DNA of 64,000 bases, taken from contig NZ_QRBZ01000025.1 in assembly GCF_009833085.1 (NCBI RefSeq), positions 1 through 64,000 of the forward strand, given 5' to 3'. The notes under the pieces are model-generated. The model searched no databases, had not been told where the DNA came from, and saw only the letters and a program-made list of their open reading frames with translations. This stretch comes from Nitrosomonas oligotropha (GTDB lineage Bacteria; Pseudomonadota; Gammaproteobacteria; Burkholderiales; Nitrosomonadaceae). The translations under genes and the position numbers were made by a program. The number at the start of each line of letters is the position of its first letter. Position 1 is the first letter of the stretch. Below are positions 9,728 through 19,967 of the stretch, one piece after another.

Positions 9728-12328
9728 ATGAAAACTCCAAAGGAACAGCATACGCCGATGATGCAGCAATATTTGCGCATCAAGGCGCAGCATCCGGATA
9801 TGCTGATGTTTTACCGCATGGGGGATTTTTATGAATTGTTTTTTGACGATGCGGAAAAAGCAGCAAAACTGCTGGGGATCACGCTGACGCAACGCGGCGC
9901 TTCTGCCGGGGAGCCGATCAAAATGGCGGGTGTGCCCTACCATGCGGCCGAGCAGTATCTGGCAAAGCTGGTCAAGGCGGGTGAATCCATTGCGATCTGC
10001 GAGCAAGTCGGTGATCCGGCAACCAGCAAGGGACCGGTAGCCCGCGAAGTGACGCGCATCATCACACCGGGGACACTGACCGATGCGGCATTGCTGGATG
10101 ATAAGCGCGATTGCATCTTATTGGCGCTGTCGGTACAGGAATCGGTTTTGGGATTGGCTTGGCTGAATCTGGCGGCGGGACAGTTACGCGTGCTGGAAAC
10201 GGCGCCGCAGAATCTGCTCAGCGAACTGGAACGTCTGCAACCGGCGGAAATTCTTTTGCCCGAGTCATTGAATTTGCCTGAGCTACAAGGAAGAAATTGG
10301 GCGTTGAAGCGTCTGCCGCTGTGGCAGTTCGATCATGACAGCACGCGTAATACACTGACACGGCAATTTGCCACGCATGATCTCAGCGGTTTCGGTTGTG
10401 AGGACTTATCCACCGCGCTGTGCGCCGCCGGGGCATTATTGGAATACACGCGCCTGACGCAGGGAGCCGCTGCGCCGCATATTTCGTCGTTGCAAGCGGA
10501 GCGGGAGAGCATTTATGTGCGCATGGATGCCGCAACGCGGCGCAATTTGGAAATTTCCGAAACAATACGCGCCGAGCGGTCGCCGACGTTGCTGTCGTTG
10601 CTCGACACCTGCGCCACCAATATGGGCAGCCGTTTGCTGCAATTCTGGCTGCATCATCCGCTGCGCGATCGCGCTGTCATCCAGCAGCGGCTCGATAGCG
10701 TGGCGGCGTTGACCGGAGAAAATGGGCAGCATCATTTTGCGCCAGTGCGCGTTCTGCTGCGGCAATGTGCCGATATCGAACGGATAACCGCGCGAATTGC
10801 GCTGAAATCGGCGCGGCCAAGGGATTTATCGGGTTTGCGCGACAGTCTGAAACTGCTGCCGCAAGTCATCCAGGCAACCGCGCACTGTAGCAGCGAGCGC
10901 ATCGGTCAATTGCTTCACGTCATGCAGATTGAACCCGCGGTGGTTGAATTACTGAGCAAAGCGTTGCTGCCGGAGCCGGGCGTGGTGTTGCGCGAAGGTA
11001 ATGTCATCGCCGACGGTTTTGACGCCGAGCTCGATGAGTTGCGTGCGCTGCAAAACAATTGCGGTGAATTTCTGTTGCAACTGGAAATGCGCGAAAAGGA
11101 ACGTACCGGCATTCCCAACTTGAAAGTGGAATATAACCGTGTGCATGGTTTTTATATCGAAGTCACGCATGCGCACAGCGAGAAAATCCCCGCCGATTAC
11201 CGGCGCAGGCAAACGTTAAAGAATGCCGAACGCTACATTACACCGGAACTGAAGACCTTCGAAGACAAAGCCTTATCCGCGCAAGACCGGGCGCTGGCGC
11301 GGGAAAAATATTTGTACGAGGGATTGTTGAATGCGCTCGCCCAGTATATTCATGCGCTGCAAAAGATCGCCGCGAGCGTCGCGGAAATCGACGTTCTGTG
11401 CGCATTTGCCGAACGTGCGCAAGCACTCGATTATGCCGCTCCGCAGTTAGCCGGTGTCGATGTGTTTACCATCGACACCGGCCGCCATCCGGTGGTGGAA
11501 CAGCAGGTGGAAAATTTTGTCGCCAATGATGTGCAGCTGGGCGGCGAGCATAGCGGAAAACCGCGCATGCTGATGATTACCGGTCCCAACATGGGCGGCA
11601 AATCAACCTACATGCGGCAAATCGCGTTGATTGCCCTGCTGGCGCATTGCGGCAGTTATGTCCCGGCTAAAGCAGTGCAAATGGGCATGCTGGATCAAAT
11701 CTTCACCCGCATCGGCGCTGCCGACGATTTGGCCAGCGGACGCTCGACATTCATGGTGGAAATGACCGAGACCGCCAATATTCTGCATAACGCTACGGCG
11801 CACAGTCTGGTGCTGATGGATGAAGTCGGGCGCGGCACGTCGACATTTGACGGTTTGGCGTTGGCGTTTGCGATTGCCCGCCATCTACTGGTCAAGAACC
11901 GCAGTTTTACCCTTTTTGCCACGCATTATTTTGAATTGACCAAGCTTGCGGAAGAATTCAAACAGCTCCAGAACGTGCATTTGGATGCGGTCGAGTATAA
12001 GCACCGCATTGTTTTTCTGCACAAGGTTGCCGAAGGACCCGCCAGCCAGAGTTACGGCCTGCAAGTGGCTGCACTCGCAGGCGTTCCCGAAGCGGTGATC
12101 AAGCTAGCGAAAAAACACTTGATCAAGTTGGAACAGGAAAGTGTGAAGCAAGAACCGCAATTGGATCTGTTTTCTGTTTCGATTGCCGGGCCGCAAGAGG
12201 AAAGCGTGCAAGAACATCCCGTCATTACCATGCTGCAAAGCCTTTCGCCGGACGAACTCAATCCCCGGCAGGCATTGGAACAACTCTATTTATTGAAAGA
12301 AGCCCTGGGTACTGCGGATAACAGCTGA
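9728..12328 (+). CDS. mutS: DNA mismatch repair protein MutS
   Basis: An 866-residue mismatch-recognition ATPase. The N-terminal mismatch-binding domain has the Phe-x-Glu type loop ([17 protein letters not shown]; the canonical motif is [11 protein letters not shown]). Connector, lever and clamp domains follow, and the ATPase has Walker [10 protein letters not shown] at residues 619-627 and [16 protein letters not shown] as Walker B. The [11 protein letters not shown] and [13 protein letters not shown] motifs are intact. Length is normal for bacterial MutS1. It is a single gene with no mutL nearby. Confidence 0.97.
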   Translation: MKTPKEQHTPMMQQYLRIKAQHPDMLMFYRMGDFYELFFDDAEKAAKLLGITLTQRGASAGEPIKMAGVPYHAAEQYLAKLVKAGESIAICEQVGDPATSKGPVAREVTRIITPGTLTDAALLDDKRDCILLALSVQESVLGLAWLNLAAGQLRVLETAPQNLLSELERLQPAEILLPESLNLPELQGRNWALKRLPLWQFDHDSTRNTLTRQFATHDLSGFGCEDLSTALCAAGALLEYTRLTQGAAAPHISSLQAERESIYVRMDAATRRNLEISETIRAERSPTLLSLLDTCATNMGSRLLQFWLHHPLRDRAVIQQRLDSVAALTGENGQHHFAPVRVLLRQCADIERITARIALKSARPRDLSGLRDSLKLLPQVIQATAHCSSERIGQLLHVMQIEPAVVELLSKALLPEPGVVLREGNVIADGFDAELDELRALQNNCGEFLLQLEMREKERTGIPNLKVEYNRVHGFYIEVTHAHSEKIPADYRRRQTLKNAERYITPELKTFEDKALSAQDRALAREKYLYEGLLNALAQYIHALQKIAASVAEIDVLCAFAERAQALDYAAPQLAGVDVFTIDTGRHPVVEQQVENFVANDVQLGGEHSGKPRMLMITGPNMGGKSTYMRQIALIALLAHCGSYVPAKAVQMGMLDQIFTRIGAADDLASGRSTFMVEMTETANILHNATAHSLVLMDEVGRGTSTFDGLALAFAIARHLLVKNRSFTLFATHYFELTKLAEEFKQLQNVHLDAVEYKHRIVFLHKVAEGPASQSYGLQVAALAGVPEAVIKLAKKHLIKLEQESVKQEPQLDLFSVSIAGPQEESVQEHPVITMLQSLSPDELNPRQALEQLYLLKEALGTADNS

Positions 12329-12359
12329 CTTTTATCGCTCCAGCGCAATTTTTGCTGCA

Positions 12360-12845
12360 TTAATGCTCGTGCTCATGCCCGTGCGCGCCGTGAACATGCT
12401 CGTGCGCGATTTCTTCCTCCGTGGCCGGACGCACATCCGTCACGGTGCAGGCAAAATTCAACCGCATCCCGGCAAAGGGGTGGTTCCCGTCGACAATAAC
12501 TGAATCTTCCGTCACGTCAGTGACTTTGTAGAGAATAAAATCATCGGAATCTTCCGCGCCGCCTTCGAAGTGCATGCCGATTGACACATTATCGGGGAAT
12601 GAATTGCGCGGTTCTACGCGGATTAACTCAGCGTCATACTCACCGAAAGTATCTTCCGGATCCATTGAAACCGTGCAGGAATGACCAACTTCCTTGTCAT
12701 GCAACGCTTCTTCGACCAAGGGAAAAATACCGCCATAGCCGCCGTGTAAATAACTGATCGGTGTATCTGTTTTCTCCAGAATTTTTCCCGAAGCGTCCGA
12801 CAATTCATAGTTGAGTGAGACCACGGTATCTTTTAAAACGCGCAT
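12360..12845 (-). CDS. slyD: FKBP-type peptidyl-prolyl isomerase SlyD
   Basis: A 161-residue FKBP of the SlyD type, a cytosolic prolyl isomerase, chaperone and nickel carrier. It has the FKBP strand VSLNYELSDASGKILEKT, the YLHGGYGGIFPLVEEAL core, an inserted-flap domain and a short His-rich tail (HEHVHGAHGHEHEH) that would bind metal. It converges on mutS with 31 bp between the stops. The tail is shorter and lacks the cysteines of the E. coli protein. Confidence 0.93.
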   Translation of the reverse strand: MRVLKDTVVSLNYELSDASGKILEKTDTPISYLHGGYGGIFPLVEEALHDKEVGHSCTVSMDPEDTFGEYDAELIRVEPRNSFPDNVSIGMHFEGGAEDSDDFILYKVTDVTEDSVIVDGNHPFAGMRLNFACTVTDVRPATEEEIAHEHVHGAHGHEHEH

Positions 12846-12891
12846 GTTATGTTTATCCTCGCTTTGGTAATTGCAAAATTAAAAAACTTCT

Positions 12892-12910
12892 AATAATCAA
12901 GACGATTATT
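12892..12910 (-). terminator. Weak hairpin, possible terminator after ygjP
   Basis: Read on the minus strand, AATAATC and GATTATT pair across a five-base loop, followed a few bases later by a run of six T. It lies about 75 bases past the ygjP stop. The stem is only seven A/T-rich pairs, so termination strength is doubtful. Confidence 0.3.
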
Positions 12911-12982
12911 GGTCACTGAAACTTGTATCGAATAGGTGCCCATTATACGCATAAAGCTATTTTTTTCCTGCAAAACAAAAGA

Positions 12983-13675
12983 TCAACCATAGTTTTTGAG
13001 CATATTCCGGGCAACCTGATAATCCGGGTAAATCGCCCCAACCAGTCCCCAAAACGCCTTTGAATGATTCATTTCGATCAAATGCGCCAGTTCATGCACG
13101 ACGACGTAGTCGATCAAATGCAGCGGCAGTTGGATCAAGCGCCAGTTGAGCGTGACAAGACCACGGCTGTTGCAGCTGCCCCAGCGGGTTTTGGCGCGAG
13201 ACAGGCGGAACGGCGGTGGGCGTACATGCAATGCCGGGGCGTAGATGGCAATGCGTTCTTTGAAGCAGGCAACCGCTTGCTGGCCGTACCAGGCCATGAC
13301 GAATCGCTCGATTTGGCGGGGACTGAGTTGCGCTAGGGGGTGTTGCGCTGCTTCACAGGTAAATTGCCGCGTCATTGCGATCTCGCCGGATGGTTTCAGT
13401 GCGATACACCACGGTTCACCGAGCAGCGGATAGGCCGCATCGTGCGCCCACGTCAATGTGAGGCTTTTTTTGGCTTGCCATTGATCGAGCTTTTTCGTGA
13501 TCCAACCGGCTTTTTCCCGCAGAACATTATCGATGTGCGGGAGCGCGGTTTGCAGCGGTACGCTGATGCGCAAACCGTGGTGATCAATTTGTAAACCGAT
13601 CGATTTGCGCCGGCAACGTTTGAGCGTGTAGGTAATTTCCCGGCCGTTGAGCGTCGTGGTGGCTTGCGCGAGCAC
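12983..13675 (-). CDS. YgjP-like zinc metalloprotease (DUF45)
   Basis: A 230-residue protein of the YgjP/WLM-SprT-like group. It carries the zinc motif HELAHLIEMNHS with the third ligand region downstream, and the family signature TRWGSCNSRGLVTLNWRLI. Family members are predicted soluble metallopeptidases of unknown substrate. It starts with GTG two bases after the plsC stop, so it is the last gene of the lnt-glyQ-glyS-gmhB-plsC run. Confidence 0.85.
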   Translation of the reverse strand: MLAQATTTLNGREITYTLKRCRRKSIGLQIDHHGLRISVPLQTALPHIDNVLREKAGWITKKLDQWQAKKSLTLTWAHDAAYPLLGEPWCIALKPSGEIAMTRQFTCEAAQHPLAQLSPRQIERFVMAWYGQQAVACFKERIAIYAPALHVRPPPFRLSRAKTRWGSCNSRGLVTLNWRLIQLPLHLIDYVVVHELAHLIEMNHSKAFWGLVGAIYPDYQVARNMLKNYG

Positions 13676-13677
13676 GG

Positions 13678-14403
13678 TTACGGTTCTTGCGGGTTTTTCC
13701 GGCTGATGCGCAACATTTCAGTCTCGATCCAGGCTTCCACTTGCGCATTCAGTTCCCCGGCTTCCATGCCGGTGGGGTCGATCGGTTGACCGATGCTGAC
13801 GGTGATCGTGCCGGGATGTTTGACGAAAGAATTTCTGCCCCAGAATTCCCCGGCGTTATGCGCCACCGGCACCACCGGCACATTGGTATGCGTTGCCAGC
13901 CACGCGCCGCCGATGCGGTATTTGCCGCGCTGCCCCGGCGGGATGCGCGTGCCTTCCGGAAACACCACGATCCAGAAACCTTGTTTGAGCCGGTCTTTGC
14001 CTTGATCGACGATTTGTTCCAAAGCCTTTTTCTTGGCGCTGCGGTCGATGGCGATCGGGCTGGTCATCGCCAAGCCCCAACCAAAAAACGGAATGCGCAG
14101 CAGTTCTTTTTTCAGCACCCATACCTGTGGCGGAAAGATTTCTTGAAACGCCAAGGTTTCCCATGCCGATTGATGCTTGGAAAGAATGATGCTCGGGGTT
14201 TTTGTGATATTCTCCGCGCCGATGATGCGATAACGGATACCGCACAGATTGCGCAGCAGGAACAACATGATGCGTGTCCAACTCGAGGTGACGCGGTAGC
14301 GGTTATGCGGCGACAGTGGAAAGCACATCAGCGTAAAAATGGCATACGGCGGTGTGATGATGATTTGCAGCAGCATGTACAGCGCTGAACGGAAAAACGC
14401 CAC
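13678..14403 (-). CDS. plsC: 1-acyl-sn-glycerol-3-phosphate acyltransferase
   Basis: A 241-residue membrane-associated enzyme that adds the second acyl chain to lysophosphatidate in phospholipid synthesis. Hydrophobic residues 5-25 anchor it. Motif I reads KHQSAWE, an HX4E variant of HX4D. Motif III is FPEGTR and motif IV is VPVVPVAHNAG. It starts two bases after the gmhB stop and is followed two bases after its own stop by ygjP. Confidence 0.92.
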   Translation of the reverse strand: MAFFRSALYMLLQIIITPPYAIFTLMCFPLSPHNRYRVTSSWTRIMLFLLRNLCGIRYRIIGAENITKTPSIILSKHQSAWETLAFQEIFPPQVWVLKKELLRIPFFGWGLAMTSPIAIDRSAKKKALEQIVDQGKDRLKQGFWIVVFPEGTRIPPGQRGKYRIGGAWLATHTNVPVVPVAHNAGEFWGRNSFVKHPGTITVSIGQPIDPTGMEAGELNAQVEAWIETEMLRISRKNPQEP

Positions 14404-14405
14404 GC

Positions 14406-14945
14406 TTATTCTTCTCCAACCAGTGCGTCGGCCACAGCCGGCAGATCGGCGAAAATCTGCGTGTGCGCGGGAATCTCCTGGGCCGTGCGCGTCGCTTCCC
14501 CGTTACCGGTCAGCACCAGCGCGGGAATCGCGCCAGCTGCCGCAGCCGCTTGCAAATCTTTCAGCGAATCGCCGACCGCCATGACATTTTTCAGATTGAC
14601 GCCGTAGCGTTGCATGATTTCACTGAACAAACCGGTCGCCGGTTTGCGGCAATTGCATTTATCCGCGTTGGTATGCGGGCAGAAAAATATCGCATCGATG
14701 CGCCCGCCCGCTTGGTTGACGGCCTTGTACATTTTGTCGTTGATGGCGTTGTAAGTCGCCATGTCGAGCAGGCCGCGCCCGATGCCCGACTGATTGGCGG
14801 CGATGACCACGCGATACCCGGCGTGCGTCAAACGGGCAATCGCTTCCAGACTACCGGGGATGGGAATCCACTCATTCGGTATTTTGATAAACGCACCACT
14901 GCTCTGGTTAATGACACCGGTTTGGTCGAGGATGATCAGTTTCAT
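14406..14945 (-). CDS. gmhB: GmhB-like HAD phosphatase with altered active site
   Basis: A 179-residue member of the D-glycero-D-manno-heptose 1,7-bisphosphate 7-phosphatase family, which makes the heptose precursor of the LPS inner core. The zinc site (CPHTNADKCNCRKP) and motif IV (VGDSLKDLQAA) are intact. Motif I reads LDQTGVIN: the nucleophile Asp7 is kept, but the second, acid/base Asp of DxD is Thr9. Motif II reads IAANQSG where the family has TNQSG, so the phosphate-binding Thr is Ala50. The gene is open, full length and in its normal operon place between glyS and plsC. Activity on heptose bisphosphate is therefore doubtful. Confidence 0.88.
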   Translation of the reverse strand: MKLIILDQTGVINQSSGAFIKIPNEWIPIPGSLEAIARLTHAGYRVVIAANQSGIGRGLLDMATYNAINDKMYKAVNQAGGRIDAIFFCPHTNADKCNCRKPATGLFSEIMQRYGVNLKNVMAVGDSLKDLQAAAAAGAIPALVLTGNGEATRTAQEIPAHTQIFADLPAVADALVGEE

Positions 14946-14946
14946 A

Positions 14947-17112
14947 TCAGGTGGCTAGCTTGGATAAATCGGCGATTCGATTCATGATGCGATGCAGTTG
15001 CGCCAGTAACGCCAGCCGGTTATTGCGCAATTTTTCATCGTCCACATTTACCATCACGTGATCGAAAAACGTATCGACCGGAGTTTTCAGTGTTGCCAGC
15101 AGTTGCAGCGAAGCAGTGTAATCACCGGCAGCAAAGGCTTTCTCGGTTTTCGGCTGAATATCTTGTAACGCCTGATAAAGCGCCTCCTCATCGGCTTCCT
15201 GCAATAAACCGGTATCGACGGTGTCACTGACAGTACTTTCCGACTTCTTGAGGATATTGCCGACCCGCTTGTTAGCTGCTGCCAGACTGACCGCTTCCGG
15301 TAATGCGGCAAAAACCCGCACGGCGGCAAGACGCTTAGGAATATCGCTCAAATGCTGAGGGTTCAGGCTGAGAACTGCGTCGACTTCTTGGGCAGTGCCT
15401 TGATCGCGTAAAGTGCTCGCGAGACGTTCGTAAATAAAAGTGATTAATTGTTTGTACGATTCCACTGAGATTTTACGCGGTCCGTGGGGTATGGTGCCAT
15501 TAAAAGTTTGGCCACCATCAAACTTTGGCAAAATATCTTTATCTTCGATGATTCTAACTATCTGCTGAATAATCTTATTCAACTCAAGCGCTAAATCCTT
15601 TTCAATCAAAATACGAATAACACCTAATGCGTGGCGGCGTAGAGCAAACGGATCCTTGTCACCGGTCGGTACTTCGCCGATACCAAACATATTGATCAAA
15701 GTTTCTAGTTTGTCTGCCAACGCCAGACAAATGCCCACCGAGTTGCCCGGCAGTTCATCTCCGGCAAAACGCGGCTTGTAATGATCTTCGATGGCAAACG
15801 CAACTTCACCGTTTAAGCCTTCGTGTTGCGCATAATAGCGTCCCATGATGCCTTGCAGTTCGGGAAATTCGCCGACCATGTCAGTCAATAAATCCGCCTT
15901 GGCTAGTGTGGCGGCTTCGTAAGCCTGATTAGCCAATTCATCGCCACCTAGCATTTCGCCGATCATCTTGGCGATCTCGCGAACATAGTTCATGCGCAAA
16001 CCTTGCGTACCCAGTTTATTGTGATACACCACCTTATCCAATTCCGGCAAGCGCGATGCCAGCGTTTTTTTGCGATCCTGATCAAAGAAAAACTTGGCGT
16101 CGGCGAGGCGCGAGCGCACCACGCGTTCGTTACCGGCGATGACTTGCGCCGGATCAGCCGGGCAGATGTTAGAAACCAGCAGGAATTTGTTGGCCAGCTT
16201 TCCTTGCGCATTGAACAGCGGAAAGTATTTCTGGTTTGCTTTCATGGTCAGAATCAGACATTCCTGCGGTACTTGCAGAAACTCTGCGTCGAATGTGCCA
16301 ACCAGCACATTGGGACGCTCGACCAGCGCGGTGACTTCGTCGAGCAGCGCTTCGTCGTCGATGGGCGTCAGGTGTTCATGCGCCGCCGCAGCCGCGAGCT
16401 GGTGCGCGATTTCGGCGCGGCGTTCGGCAAAACCGGCGAGCACGGCGCCTTCAGTTTGCAGTTGCTGCGCGTAGCTATCAGCGTTGTGCAGCACGATCGG
16501 ATTTACTTTCGCTTCAAAGCGGTGCCCCTGGGTTTCCCGCCCGGCTTGCAGACCGAGAATATTCACCGGAACGATGTCCGCACCGTGCAACGCCACCAGG
16601 GAATGCGCCGGGCGCACGAAATGCACGCTTTGCCAGCCGTCCGCCAGTTGATACGTCATCACTTTCGGAATCGGCAATTGGCTGATCGCGTCCTGCAAGG
16701 CTTTTTGCAGCCCGTCAGTCAACAACGTCCCTTGCACAACAACATCCAGAAACAACGTTTCGGTTTTGCCGTCCAGCGCACGCTTGAGTTGCGGCACAGC
16801 TGAGGCATCCGCGCCGAAGCTGGCCAGTTTTTTCAATAACGGCGGTGTCGCCTGGCCTGCGGCATCCAAGCCGACTTTGACCGGCATCAGTTTTTGCGTA
16901 ACCGCTTGATCGGCCGCTTGCGTCGCAACGTTGGCGATATGCACCGCCAACCGCCTGGGAGTGGCGTACGGCGTGATCGCCGCATCGGGCGCGATCAATC
17001 CTTGCGCTTTCAGGCTGTCAGCCAGTAATTGCGCAAAACTGGCACCCAGCTGTTTCAGCGATTTGGGCGGCAATTCCTCGACCAATAATTCGACCAGCAG
17101 ATTCTTGCTCAT
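14947..17112 (-). CDS. glyS: Glycine-tRNA ligase beta subunit
   Basis: A 721-residue beta subunit of the alpha2-beta2 glycyl-tRNA synthetase. It starts with the family N-terminus [17 protein letters not shown] at the ATG at 17112. This ATG overlaps the glyQ stop by four bases (ATGA), so I reject the longer frame from 17151. It has the HD-type central domain and a C-terminal DALR-like anticodon-binding domain ([22 protein letters not shown], shown in part). It is essential and co-translated with glyQ. Confidence 0.97.
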   Translation of the reverse strand: MSKNLLVELLVEELPPKSLKQLGASFAQLLADSLKAQGLIAPDAAITPYATPRRLAVHIANVATQAADQAVTQKLMPVKVGLDAAGQATPPLLKKLASFGADASAVPQLKRALDGKTETLFLDVVVQGTLLTDGLQKALQDAISQLPIPKVMTYQLADGWQSVHFVRPAHSLVALHGADIVPVNILGLQAGRETQGHRFEAKVNPIVLHNADSYAQQLQTEGAVLAGFAERRAEIAHQLAAAAAHEHLTPIDDEALLDEVTALVERPNVLVGTFDAEFLQVPQECLILTMKANQKYFPLFNAQGKLANKFLLVSNICPADPAQVIAGNERVVRSRLADAKFFFDQDRKKTLASRLPELDKVVYHNKLGTQGLRMNYVREIAKMIGEMLGGDELANQAYEAATLAKADLLTDMVGEFPELQGIMGRYYAQHEGLNGEVAFAIEDHYKPRFAGDELPGNSVGICLALADKLETLINMFGIGEVPTGDKDPFALRRHALGVIRILIEKDLALELNKIIQQIVRIIEDKDILPKFDGGQTFNGTIPHGPRKISVESYKQLITFIYERLASTLRDQGTAQEVDAVLSLNPQHLSDIPKRLAAVRVFAALPEAVSLAAANKRVGNILKKSESTVSDTVDTGLLQEADEEALYQALQDIQPKTEKAFAAGDYTASLQLLATLKTPVDTFFDHVMVNVDDEKLRNNRLALLAQLHRIMNRIADLSKLAT

Positions 17113-18035
17113 GATGCGGATTCCTGCATATCGGGCATTTGCGCGACCCATTCGCGCGGCGCCATCGGGAACGGCGGATTGAGGCTTTTGCGGCTGTCGT
17201 AATAGGCTTTAGCGACTTGGCGCGACAGGTTACGGATGCGGCCGATATACGCGGCGCGCTCGGTGACGGAAATCGCGCCGCGTGCATCGAGCAGATTGAA
17301 GGTATGCGCCGCTTTCAATACTTGCTCGTAGGCGGGCAACGCCAATTGTTGTTCGATGAGATGATTGGCTTGCGCTTCGTGCTTGCCGAAGGCCAGAAAC
17401 AGAAATTCAGTGTCGCTGTGCTCAAAGTTATATTTAGATTGCTCGACTTCGTTTTGATGATACACGTCGCGGTACGTCAATCCTTTGGTCCAGGTCAGAT
17501 CGAACACGCTTTCCACGCCCTGCAAATACATCGCCAGACGTTCCAATCCGTAGGTAATTTCACCGGTAATGGGTTTGCAATCGATACCGCCGACTTGCTG
17601 GAAATAGGTGAATTGCGTGACTTCCATGCCGTTCAGCCAGGTTTCCCAGCCCAAACCCCACGCGCCCAAGGTTGGGTTTTCCCAGTCGTCCTCGACCAGG
17701 CGCACGTCATTCTGCGTCAAATCAAACCCCAGTAAGCGCAGCGAATCGAGATACAAATCCAGGATATTTTTCGGCGCGGGTTTCAGTACCACCTGAAACT
17801 GATAATAATGCTGCAAGCGATTGGGGTTGTCGCCGTAACGGCCGTCTTTGGGGCGGCGCGCCGGTTGCACATAGGCGGCTTTCCACGGTTCGGGGCCGAT
17901 GGCACGCAGAAAAGTGGCGGTATGGCTGGTGCCCGCGCCCACTTCCATATCGTACGGCTGCAAAATCGCGCATCCCTGCTCGTTCCAATACTGTTGCAAG
18001 GTCAGGATAATTTCCTGGAAGGTCAATGTCGGCAT
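17109..18035 (-). CDS. glyQ: Glycine-tRNA ligase alpha subunit
   Basis: A 308-residue class II catalytic alpha subunit. Signatures are [19 protein letters not shown] (shown in part), [30 protein letters not shown], and the motif 3 region [14 protein letters not shown]. It forms glycyl-adenylate and charges tRNA-Gly with GlyS. The gene is 46 bp downstream of lnt and overlaps glyS. Confidence 0.97.
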   Translation of the reverse strand: MPTLTFQEIILTLQQYWNEQGCAILQPYDMEVGAGTSHTATFLRAIGPEPWKAAYVQPARRPKDGRYGDNPNRLQHYYQFQVVLKPAPKNILDLYLDSLRLLGFDLTQNDVRLVEDDWENPTLGAWGLGWETWLNGMEVTQFTYFQQVGGIDCKPITGEITYGLERLAMYLQGVESVFDLTWTKGLTYRDVYHQNEVEQSKYNFEHSDTEFLFLAFGKHEAQANHLIEQQLALPAYEQVLKAAHTFNLLDARGAISVTERAAYIGRIRNLSRQVAKAYYDSRKSLNPPFPMAPREWVAQMPDMQESAS

Positions 18036-18080
18036 GAAAAGTCGAGTTTTATCGCCATTAAAAGTAAAATTATGCGGATT

Positions 18081-19646
18081 TTACCGGGTTTTCCATGCCG
18101 CGCGAAAGGCGGATAGCAAACCGATGCACAATAACAAGCCGGCCAGCCCGAGCACCGGGTAATTTCCCATACGCACATACGGTGTCGCGCCGGTAAAGCC
18201 TTGCGCCAATCCATGCAGCGCCGCGGTGGTGAAAATTTCGATGGTTTGCAACACCCTGCCGCGCTCGTCGATGATCGCGGTCACGCCGGTATTGGTGGCG
18301 CGCAGCATGTAGCGCCCGGTTTCCAAGGCGCGCATTTGCGAAATCTGCAAGTGTTGCTGCGGCCCGATCGAGCGGCCGAACCAGGCATCGTTGCTGACAT
18401 TGACCAGCATCGTCGCTTGCGGCAATTGATAGATGATTTCCTCGCCGAACACGTCTTCGTAACAGATATTGATCGCCACTCGCTGCCCGGCTAAATTCAT
18501 CGGCTGCTGATCCAAACCGCCGCGCGAGAAATCCGATAAGGGAATTTGCAGCACTTGAATCACCCAGCCAAAAAGCGGCTTGAAGGGAATGTATTCGCCG
18601 AAGGGAACCAGGTGATGCTTGCGGTAACTCTGTTCCGGTGCGGAACCGAAGCTGAACATGGTGTTGTAATATTCGTTGCCGTTATGCGTTGTGCGCTCGG
18701 CCAGACCGATCAACACGTCGCCGTTGTTATTCCTGGCATGCTCGGCCAGATACGACAAATACAGTGGCGGCACGGTATCGCTGAACAACGGAATGGAAAT
18801 TTCCGGCGTCACGATCAAGCGGCTATCGCTTTGCATTATCAGCTTGGCATACGTTTCCATGGTGCTTTCCAGGTGATCTTCACGCCACTTCATGTCTTGC
18901 GGAATATTACCTTGCAGTAAACTCACGCTAACCGGTTCTCCCTCCGGTTTAACCCAATCGATCAACTGCAAGCCATACCCGCCGCACCACATTAGCAGCA
19001 AAGGCAATGCGTAACGCCATTTTCTAATCCCCTGATCAAACCAGAAGAAAAGCAAGGCCGCGCTGAATATCAGCAAAAACGAAATACCGTAAACACCGAA
19101 AACCGGTGCAAAACCCGCCAAGGGGCTCAACGGCGCTTGCGAATAACCCAGCGCCAGCCAGGGAAAACCGGTAAACAACGTGCCGCGCAACCATTCCGAC
19201 AGCACCCATAAGGCCGCAGCCAGCGATGCCCAAAGAAAAGGCGAAGTCAGGCGGGACCGAGTCAGAAGCCAAAAACCCAAAGCCGGAAACAGCGACAGGT
19301 AAGCGCACAGTACGATCAATGCAACCACCGCAATGGGCATCGGCATGGCGCCAAAATCGTGCAAGCTGACGTAAATCCAGGTGACCCCGGCGCTAAACAA
19401 CCCCATGCCGAAACCGAATCCCAATGCGGCATTTTTCAGCGGGCTTTGGCTTTTGTGGCACAATCCCAGCAATACAGCCACGGTGATGACCGGCACCGGA
19501 AAAAGATAGAAAGGCGCAAAACCGAGCACGGTCAGCATGCCCAGCAGAAAAACAATAACCAGTTTTAACAATGGATTTTTCAATCGAGTCCAATTAGCGA
19601 TGTAGATGGGAAAAACTGCCAGCCGCCGGAAATTACCGGATACCAT
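18081..19646 (-). CDS. lnt: Apolipoprotein N-acyltransferase
   Basis: A 521-residue inner-membrane enzyme that adds the third acyl chain to lipoproteins before Lol export. Membrane helices at the N-terminus are followed by a nitrilase-type periplasmic domain with the catalytic triad Glu (VTPEISIP), Lys (the Lys of YRKHHLVPFGEYIPF region and nearby) and Cys (NICYEDVFGEE). A last membrane helix lies near the C-terminus (YPVLGLAGLLLCIGLLSAF). The start at 19646 has no good ribosome site, so the first 20 or so residues are uncertain. It heads the lnt-glyQS-gmhB-plsC-ygjP run. Confidence 0.92.
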   Translation of the reverse strand: MVSGNFRRLAVFPIYIANWTRLKNPLLKLVIVFLLGMLTVLGFAPFYLFPVPVITVAVLLGLCHKSQSPLKNAALGFGFGMGLFSAGVTWIYVSLHDFGAMPMPIAVVALIVLCAYLSLFPALGFWLLTRSRLTSPFLWASLAAALWVLSEWLRGTLFTGFPWLALGYSQAPLSPLAGFAPVFGVYGISFLLIFSAALLFFWFDQGIRKWRYALPLLLMWCGGYGLQLIDWVKPEGEPVSVSLLQGNIPQDMKWREDHLESTMETYAKLIMQSDSRLIVTPEISIPLFSDTVPPLYLSYLAEHARNNNGDVLIGLAERTTHNGNEYYNTMFSFGSAPEQSYRKHHLVPFGEYIPFKPLFGWVIQVLQIPLSDFSRGGLDQQPMNLAGQRVAINICYEDVFGEEIIYQLPQATMLVNVSNDAWFGRSIGPQQHLQISQMRALETGRYMLRATNTGVTAIIDERGRVLQTIEIFTTAALHGLAQGFTGATPYVRMGNYPVLGLAGLLLCIGLLSAFRAAWKTR

Positions 19647-19967
19647 AGAAACTGCACTGAACTTTCATATTTTAATGGTGTTCTCAGCATTTGCTTTATC
19701 ATAAATTAACCCGTGGCATCTTTGCGTACAATTTTAATCTTACTTTTCCGGGTGACATTCCATACGACTTATGCTAAATAATTATTTATTCACTTTATTG
19801 CCGGTATAAAAGTAGAATATGCGCACTGTTTTGCGTAACATCCGGTCTTGAATCCAGCACACGGCTGCACGAAAAATGACTGAATGCTAAACGATTTAAT
19901 GAATCCTGCGAATGCGGCACAGAAGTTGTACGTTTTATCTTATATTTGAAAATCAATCGGATTTCTC
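19647..19967. other. Divergent intergenic region between lnt and the TPR lipoprotein gene
   Basis: This 321-bp AT-rich spacer must carry promoters for both directions. I see several TATAAA-like hexamers (for instance in GGTATAAAAG near 19803-19812), but no pair of boxes good enough to assign. No coding frame or RNA gene is visible. Confidence 0.4.

Noticed and set aside
16003-16803. A 266-codon plus-strand frame
   Set aside because: Antisense to glyS, no motif and no ribosome site.
17113-17151. Upstream start for glyS
   Set aside because: The extra residues lie in glyQ and the conserved N-terminus begins at the ATG at 17112.
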